IMG/VR virus record: IMGVR_UViG_3300025646_000094
Span: 1-42,738 of that record
Direction: 5' to 3' (one strand)
Source of the DNA: a virus
DNA: 42,738 bases
Position numbers and translations under genes: made by a program. Positions 39,088 through 42,738 of the stretch are shown piece by piece (the first letter of the stretch is position 1; every line of letters begins with the position of its first letter). The notes beneath the pieces are model-generated. The model ran no database searches. It was not told the DNA's origin and saw only the letters and a program-made list of their open reading frames with translations.

Positions 39088-39093
39088 TAAATA
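39086..39093 (+). promoter_or_regulatory. Late promoter abutting the gp16 start
   Basis: AATAAATA, seven of eight matches, containing the last two bases of the upstream stop codon. By the T4 rule transcription begins at 39099, exactly the A of the gp16 ATG, so the mRNA would have no leader. No Shine-Dalgarno is present. Confidence 0.5.
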
Positions 39094-39098
39094 GTATT

Positions 39099-39569
39099 AT
39101 GAGTAAATTAGAAGACAAGGTAAATGAAATATTAGGTATTGATAAACCAGAACCTAAAAAAGAAATTGTCAAACAAGAGTTTAAACCCGCAGTTCCTCGT
39201 AGAGATGACGATAGTAAAGCAGATGTAGATAACGACTACAAATACAGTAGAGAAAATTATTACAATCTAATTGAAAGAGGACAAGAAGCGATTGAAGGAA
39301 TACTTGACATTGCGAGAGAAGGTCAACACCCAAGAGCATACGAAGTCGCTGGTCAATTGATAGGACAAGTTGCAGGTACAGTAGATAAATTACAAGACTT
39401 ACAAAAGAAACTGAAAGACTTAAAAGAGTTACCTAAAACAGCAAATCAAAATATAAAGAATGCTCTATTTGTAGGTTCAACAGCAGAGTTACAAAAGATG
39501 TTAAAAAAAGATGAAAATATTGAAAGCAAAAACATCACACCCGAAGAAAAAGACATTTCTAATAAGTGA
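39099..39569 (+). CDS. 16: Terminase small subunit gp16
   Basis: A 156-residue homologue of T4 gp16. Landmarks: the acidic/Lys-rich N-terminus, then DDSKADVDNDYKYSRENYYN, the central helices NLIERGQEAIEGILDIAREG and HPRAYEVAGQLIGQVAGTVD, and the run KTANQNIKNALFVGSTAELQ (T4 GQMNIQNATVFMGSPTEL). gp16 rings regulate the large subunit and recognise concatemeric DNA. The next gene begins 59 nt before its stop in another frame, and gp17 follows, as in T4 order. Confidence 0.92.
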   Translation: MSKLEDKVNEILGIDKPEPKKEIVKQEFKPAVPRRDDDSKADVDNDYKYSRENYYNLIERGQEAIEGILDIAREGQHPRAYEVAGQLIGQVAGTVDKLQDLQKKLKDLKELPKTANQNIKNALFVGSTAELQKMLKKDENIESKNITPEEKDISNK

Positions 39570-39798
39570 TTTAGTCTTTATTAAAAAAGACCCTCTTCCT
39601 GCTTTAATGAATGGTGAACAAATGATAGAACCAATTGAAATACAACAACACGAAATATCGCCAGTTACAAGATATGGCGCTGGTGGAGTTATCTATAAAG
39701 AAAAAAAGTATTCTACATATAAAGGTAGTCAAAGAATCAACGCAGCGATACAATTGGGGTATGATGCGATAGAAGGAATAATAATCAATGAGCACTAA
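39511..39798 (+). CDS. Hypothetical protein between gp16 and gp17, ParB-like segment, 95 aa
   Basis: Overlaps gp16 by 59 nt at the start and gp17 by 11 nt at the end. The N-terminal 20 residues are basic; then LISDLVFIKKDPLPALMNGE, and the C-terminus YKGSQRINAAIQLGYDAIEG leading to IIIN, which resembles the G-x-H/R-R-x-x-A-x-x-x-L-G-x-x-x-I signature of ParB/sulfiredoxin-type domains. The usual His of that motif is replaced by Gln here. T4 has no such gene in this place. A nuclease or regulatory role in packaging is imaginable but not shown. The true start may be a later ATG, for instance near 39607. Confidence 0.65.
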   Translation: MKILKAKTSHPKKKTFLISDLVFIKKDPLPALMNGEQMIEPIEIQQHEISPVTRYGAGGVIYKEKKYSTYKGSQRINAAIQLGYDAIEGIIINEH

Positions 39799-41443
39799 CG
39801 AAGCATATCTCGGAAATCCCAATCTTAAAAAAGTAAACACACCTGTTGAGTTTACAAAAGAACAGATTGAAGAATACCAAAAGTGTAGTAACGACCCATT
39901 ATACTTTATGGAAAACTATGTTCGTATTGTATCACTTGACGAAGGTCTAATACCATTTAAGATGTACAACTTTCAAAAAAAGATTGTACAAACCATACAC
40001 GATAACAGATTTACAATTTGTAAACTACCAAGACAATCAGGTAAATCAACTACAACAATTTCTTATCTTTTACATTACGCTTTATTTAATCCAAATTCAA
40101 ACATCGCTATTCTGGCGAACAAAAGTTCTACTGCGAGAGATATATTAGGAAGACTACAACTCGCTTATGAAAACTTACCCAAATGGTTACAACAAGGTAT
40201 CATCAATTGGAACAAAGGTAATATAGAGTTAGAAAATAAATCAACGATTGTGGCAGCGGCGACTTCAAGTTCCGCTATTCGAGGAGGTTCATTTAACATC
40301 ATCTTCCTTGACGAGTTTGCTTTCGTACCAGCGAATATCGCAGAGATGTTTTTTAGTTCAGTTTATCCTACTATCTCATCTGGTAAAAGAACAAAGATGA
40401 TTATTGTATCAACACCACACGGTATGAATCAATATTACAAATTATGGATTGATGCAATTAATAAAAGAAATGATTATGTACCCATAGAAGTACATTGGTC
40501 AGAAGTTCCAGGACGAGATGAAAAATGGAAAGAGATGACTATTCGTAATACAAGTGAAGAACAATTCCAACAAGAGTTTGAGTGTGAGTTTTTAGGTTCT
40601 GTCGATACTCTTATCTCACCAGCGAAAATTAAAAACACACCATACGCCGATCCGTTACAATCTAAAAATGGATTAAAGATGTTTAAGAAACCAGAAAAAG
40701 GTCGTATGTATGTTTGTTGTGTTGACGTGGCGAGAGGTACAAACAAAGATTATTCTGCGTTTATTATATTAGACGTTACGAAAGATGAAAGTAAAAAGAT
40801 AGCATACGAAGTTGTGTGTACATACAAGAACAATGAAGTTAAACCATTTGTCTTTCCAAATATAGTAAGTCAAACGGCAAAAGCGTACAATGAAGCGCAT
40901 ACATTAATTGAAGTCAATGACTTAGGTCAATCAATCGCCGAAGCGATGCACTATGAGTTAGAATACCCGAATATCTTAATGACGACTCAAAGGGGTAGAG
41001 CGGGTCAAATACTTGGAGCGATGTTCTCTGGTCGAGGTACATCACTAGGGGTAAGAATGACAAAACAAATAAAAAAGGTGGGTTGTGCGAATTTTAAGAC
41101 GCTTATGGAGGGTGATAAACTACAAGTGAACGATTTTAGTATCATTGAAGAAATATCAACATTTTCACGTAGAGGGAATAGTTGGATGGCTGAAGAAGGC
41201 TGTAATGATGACTTGGTTATGTGTTTAGTCATATTTGGGTGGCTCTCAAATCAACCCTATTTCAAAGAGTTATCTGATTCAAATATAAGAAATCAGATGT
41301 ATATGGAACAACAAAATCTAATCGAACAGGATATGGCGCCTTTTGGGTTCGTAGATGACGGTATCAATAGTGACCCTATGAATGAAGAAACTGTAGATGA
41401 GTATGGTACACGATGGTTCCCTGTTGTACGAAAAGGTCAATAA
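39788..41443 (+). CDS. 17: Terminase large subunit gp17
   Basis: A 551-residue DNA-packaging motor protein. The ATPase shows Walker A PRQSGKST (81-88), Walker B IIFLDEF with D175/E176, and the coupling motif STP (208-210). The nuclease domain shows D313 in CCVDVARGTNKDYSAF, E375/D378 in TLIEVNDLG and D474/D475 in GCNDDLVMCLVIFGWL, matching the T4 catalytic acids (D401, E458, D542). All key residues are intact. It translocates DNA into the prohead and cuts the concatemer. The C-terminal tail (about 510-551) is acidic. The start overlaps the upstream gene by 11 nt. Confidence 0.97.
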   Translation: MSTNEAYLGNPNLKKVNTPVEFTKEQIEEYQKCSNDPLYFMENYVRIVSLDEGLIPFKMYNFQKKIVQTIHDNRFTICKLPRQSGKSTTTISYLLHYALFNPNSNIAILANKSSTARDILGRLQLAYENLPKWLQQGIINWNKGNIELENKSTIVAAATSSSAIRGGSFNIIFLDEFAFVPANIAEMFFSSVYPTISSGKRTKMIIVSTPHGMNQYYKLWIDAINKRNDYVPIEVHWSEVPGRDEKWKEMTIRNTSEEQFQQEFECEFLGSVDTLISPAKIKNTPYADPLQSKNGLKMFKKPEKGRMYVCCVDVARGTNKDYSAFIILDVTKDESKKIAYEVVCTYKNNEVKPFVFPNIVSQTAKAYNEAHTLIEVNDLGQSIAEAMHYELEYPNILMTTQRGRAGQILGAMFSGRGTSLGVRMTKQIKKVGCANFKTLMEGDKLQVNDFSIIEEISTFSRRGNSWMAEEGCNDDLVMCLVIFGWLSNQPYFKELSDSNIRNQMYMEQQNLIEQDMAPFGFVDDGINSDPMNEETVDEYGTRWFPVVRKGQ

Positions 41444-41461
41444 ACTACAATTTCAGGTTAT

Positions 41462-41469
41462 TATAAATA
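41462..41469 (+). promoter_or_regulatory. Consensus T4 late promoter for the sheath gene
   Basis: Perfect TATAAATA, 18 nt after the gp17 stop. It would give a leader of about 90 nt, by far the longest late leader here, containing the hairpin 41498-41513 and the palindrome 41535-41550 before the ribosome site. Confidence 0.75.
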
Positions 41470-41497
41470 TCATTAACTGATAAAGTTTGACTATGGT

Positions 41498-41513
41498 CAT
41501 AAGAAAACTTATG
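41498..41513 (+). other. Leader hairpin upstream of gp18
   Basis: CATAAG pairs with CTTATG across an AAAA loop, a perfect 6-bp stem. It lies in the predicted gp18 leader about 30 nt after the transcription start. It may stabilise the abundant sheath mRNA. No poly-U follows, so it is not a typical terminator. Confidence 0.5.
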
Positions 41514-41534
41514 GATTTTGAAAAATTAAAAATG

Positions 41535-41550
41535 TTAATTAGCTAATTAA
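41535..41550 (+). other. 16-bp perfect palindrome next to the gp18 ribosome site
   Basis: TTAATTAGCTAATTAA is a perfect palindrome that ends inside AAGAGGAG (41549-41556), the gp18 Shine-Dalgarno. It could be a protein-binding operator-like site or an RNA duplex element affecting access to the ribosome site. Confidence 0.55.
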
Positions 41551-41565
41551 GAGGAGAAACAACCT

Positions 41566-42738
41566 ATGGCATTTCAAGTATCACCAGGTGTTCTCGTACA
41601 GGAAAAAGATTTAAGTAGAATTATTCCTGCGGTTTCAACATCTATCGGCGCTTTCGCTGGAGAGTTCAGAAAAGGACCAGTAGATGAAATCGTAGCAATT
41701 TCTAGTGAACAAGAATTAGTAGATACGTTTGGAAAACCAGACTCAACAAACTTTGAGTATTTTTTCAGCGCTGCTAACTTCTTACAATACTCTAACGCAT
41801 TAAGAGTAGTACGAGCTACCAACACATCATTACTAAACGCTACATCAAACGGATCTGGTGTTTTAGTAAAAAATGATGACGACTATGAAAATAACTATTC
41901 CACAGGTCAAGGTTCAGTAGGAACATTTGCTGCAAGAACAGCTGGAGTATGGGGAAACAATATATTAGTTTCAACTTGTCCATCTGCTGCTGCATACGAA
42001 GAAGTATCTACATCATCAGTTGCTTCGGATTCAACAACAAATTCTGTAGGTTCAACTACAATTGCTGTTGATGAAGGAAGTGATTTTAATGTAGGAGATA
42101 TCGTACAGTTCTCAACAACTGCTGCAACTGAAGACTTTGATGACGGAGATTTTTATAGAGTAACAGCAATAAATTCAGAAACTTTAACAATCGTTCAACA
42201 CCCAAGAGGTGCTGGAGGATTAAAAAGAGTTATTGTTGATAACGCAAAAATCAAAAGAAGATGGAGATATTATGACGCTGTTGATGGCGCTCCAGGAACA
42301 TCTGCATGGACATCTGATAGATCAGGTTCAGGCGATGAAATCCACGTAGTAGTCGTTGACGAAGACGGTGGAATTTCAGGAACACCAGGCGAAGTAATTG
42401 AAACATTTTCTAAATTATCAAAAGCGGCTGACGCAAAAACTCCGCAAGGAGACACTAACTACTATCCAACTGTGATTAAACAAAAATCACAATACATTTA
42501 CTGGATGGATCACAATACTTCTGGTACTAATTGGGGTAACAACGCAAGTGGAACAACTTTCACTGCTGTAAATACACCAACTTTAGAATCATTAGCGGGT
42601 GGTTCAAATGGTTCAACTGTTACAGATGCACAATTAAAAACAGCATACGAGAAATTCCAAGATGCTGAAACTGTAGATGTAGGGTTAATCATTGCTGGTC
42701 CAAGTGGAAGTACAACACACGTTGATAATCTTATCACA
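41566..42738 (+). CDS. 18: Tail sheath protein gp18, 3' end outside window
   Basis: 391 codons are in the window and the frame is open at the right edge; T4 gp18 has 659 residues. The N-terminus FQVSPGVLVQEKDLSRIIPA, followed by GAFAGEFRKGPVDEIVAISS and ELVDTFGKPDSTNFEYFFSA, is the conserved sheath opening (PGV...E.D.S..V......A.....GP...V). Between about 110 and 330 there are inserted, more variable beta domains, including AGVWGNNI. The start ATG has AAGAGGAG 9 nt upstream and a long structured leader with a late promoter. gp18 is the contractile sheath, present in over a hundred copies, which fits the strong expression signals. Confidence 0.95.
   Translation, partial: MAFQVSPGVLVQEKDLSRIIPAVSTSIGAFAGEFRKGPVDEIVAISSEQELVDTFGKPDSTNFEYFFSAANFLQYSNALRVVRATNTSLLNATSNGSGVLVKNDDDYENNYSTGQGSVGTFAARTAGVWGNNILVSTCPSAAAYEEVSTSSVASDSTTNSVGSTTIAVDEGSDFNVGDIVQFSTTAATEDFDDGDFYRVTAINSETLTIVQHPRGAGGLKRVIVDNAKIKRRWRYYDAVDGAPGTSAWTSDRSGSGDEIHVVVVDEDGGISGTPGEVIETFSKLSKAADAKTPQGDTNYYPTVIKQKSQYIYWMDHNTSGTNWGNNASGTTFTAVNTPTLESLAGGSNGSTVTDAQLKTAYEKFQDAETVDVGLIIAGPSGSTTHVDNLIT

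Noticed and set aside
1-42738. tRNA genes, integrase, insertion sequences or attachment sites
   Set aside because: I looked for cloverleaf patterns, transposase or integrase motifs and terminal inverted repeats in the short intergenic gaps and saw none. No gap between called genes exceeds about 120 nt.

Overview
The window reads as the late, structural region of a T4-like marine myovirus. The sequence is AT-rich (about one third G+C by eye), genes are tightly packed with 1-nt TAATG overlaps, and arginine is mostly AGA. Octamers matching the T4 late promoter TATAAATA precede many genes. The T4 order of baseplate, neck, terminase and sheath genes is kept: PAAR tip, gp25, gp6, a gp7-position protein, gp8, a giant baseplate/fibre protein, gp13, gp14, gp15, gp16, gp17, gp18. 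Base composition, gene style and gene content resemble T4-like phages of SAR11 (Pelagibacter) or of marine picocyanobacteria. No photosynthesis gene or tRNA is visible, so the host cannot be settled from this window.

Layout. Positions 1-860 hold leftward small genes behind a near-consensus sigma70-type promoter (863-891), probably early or middle genes. Everything from 911 on runs rightward. Positions 911-1711 hold four small genes (a lipoprotein, a Cys-rich protein and two basic proteins). Positions 1715-14588 are the baseplate wedge and spike block. Positions 14590-21885 hold small virion proteins and a family of tail-fibre/adhesin paralogues: three of the four glycine-rich proteins and one short fibre protein. 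Positions 21933-29223 form an enzyme island with eight predicted 2-oxoglutarate/Fe(II) oxygenases, one flavin-dependent tryptophan-halogenase-like protein and one unknown. Positions 29238-34400 hold further fibre and virion proteins with TLTNKTI-type repeats. Positions 34442-36859 are the neck and tail-completion genes. Positions 36890-39087 are a second cassette of a glycine-rich adhesin followed by a 2OG oxygenase. Positions 39099-41443 are the terminase genes, and the tail sheath gene runs off the right edge.

How the genes work together. The structural genes build baseplate, neck, sheath and packaging motor. The fibre paralogues share an apparent attachment motif and end in glycine-rich domains likely to contact the host. 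The oxygenases and the halogenase lie on the same strand inside the late block, so they are probably made during virion assembly. Their substrates cannot be read from sequence. The most striking points are the nine oxygenases plus a halogenase, the repeated pairing of a glycine-rich adhesin gene with a 2OG oxygenase gene, late promoters placed so that transcripts would start at or within a few bases of the ATG, and near-absence of the tetranucleotide CATG.
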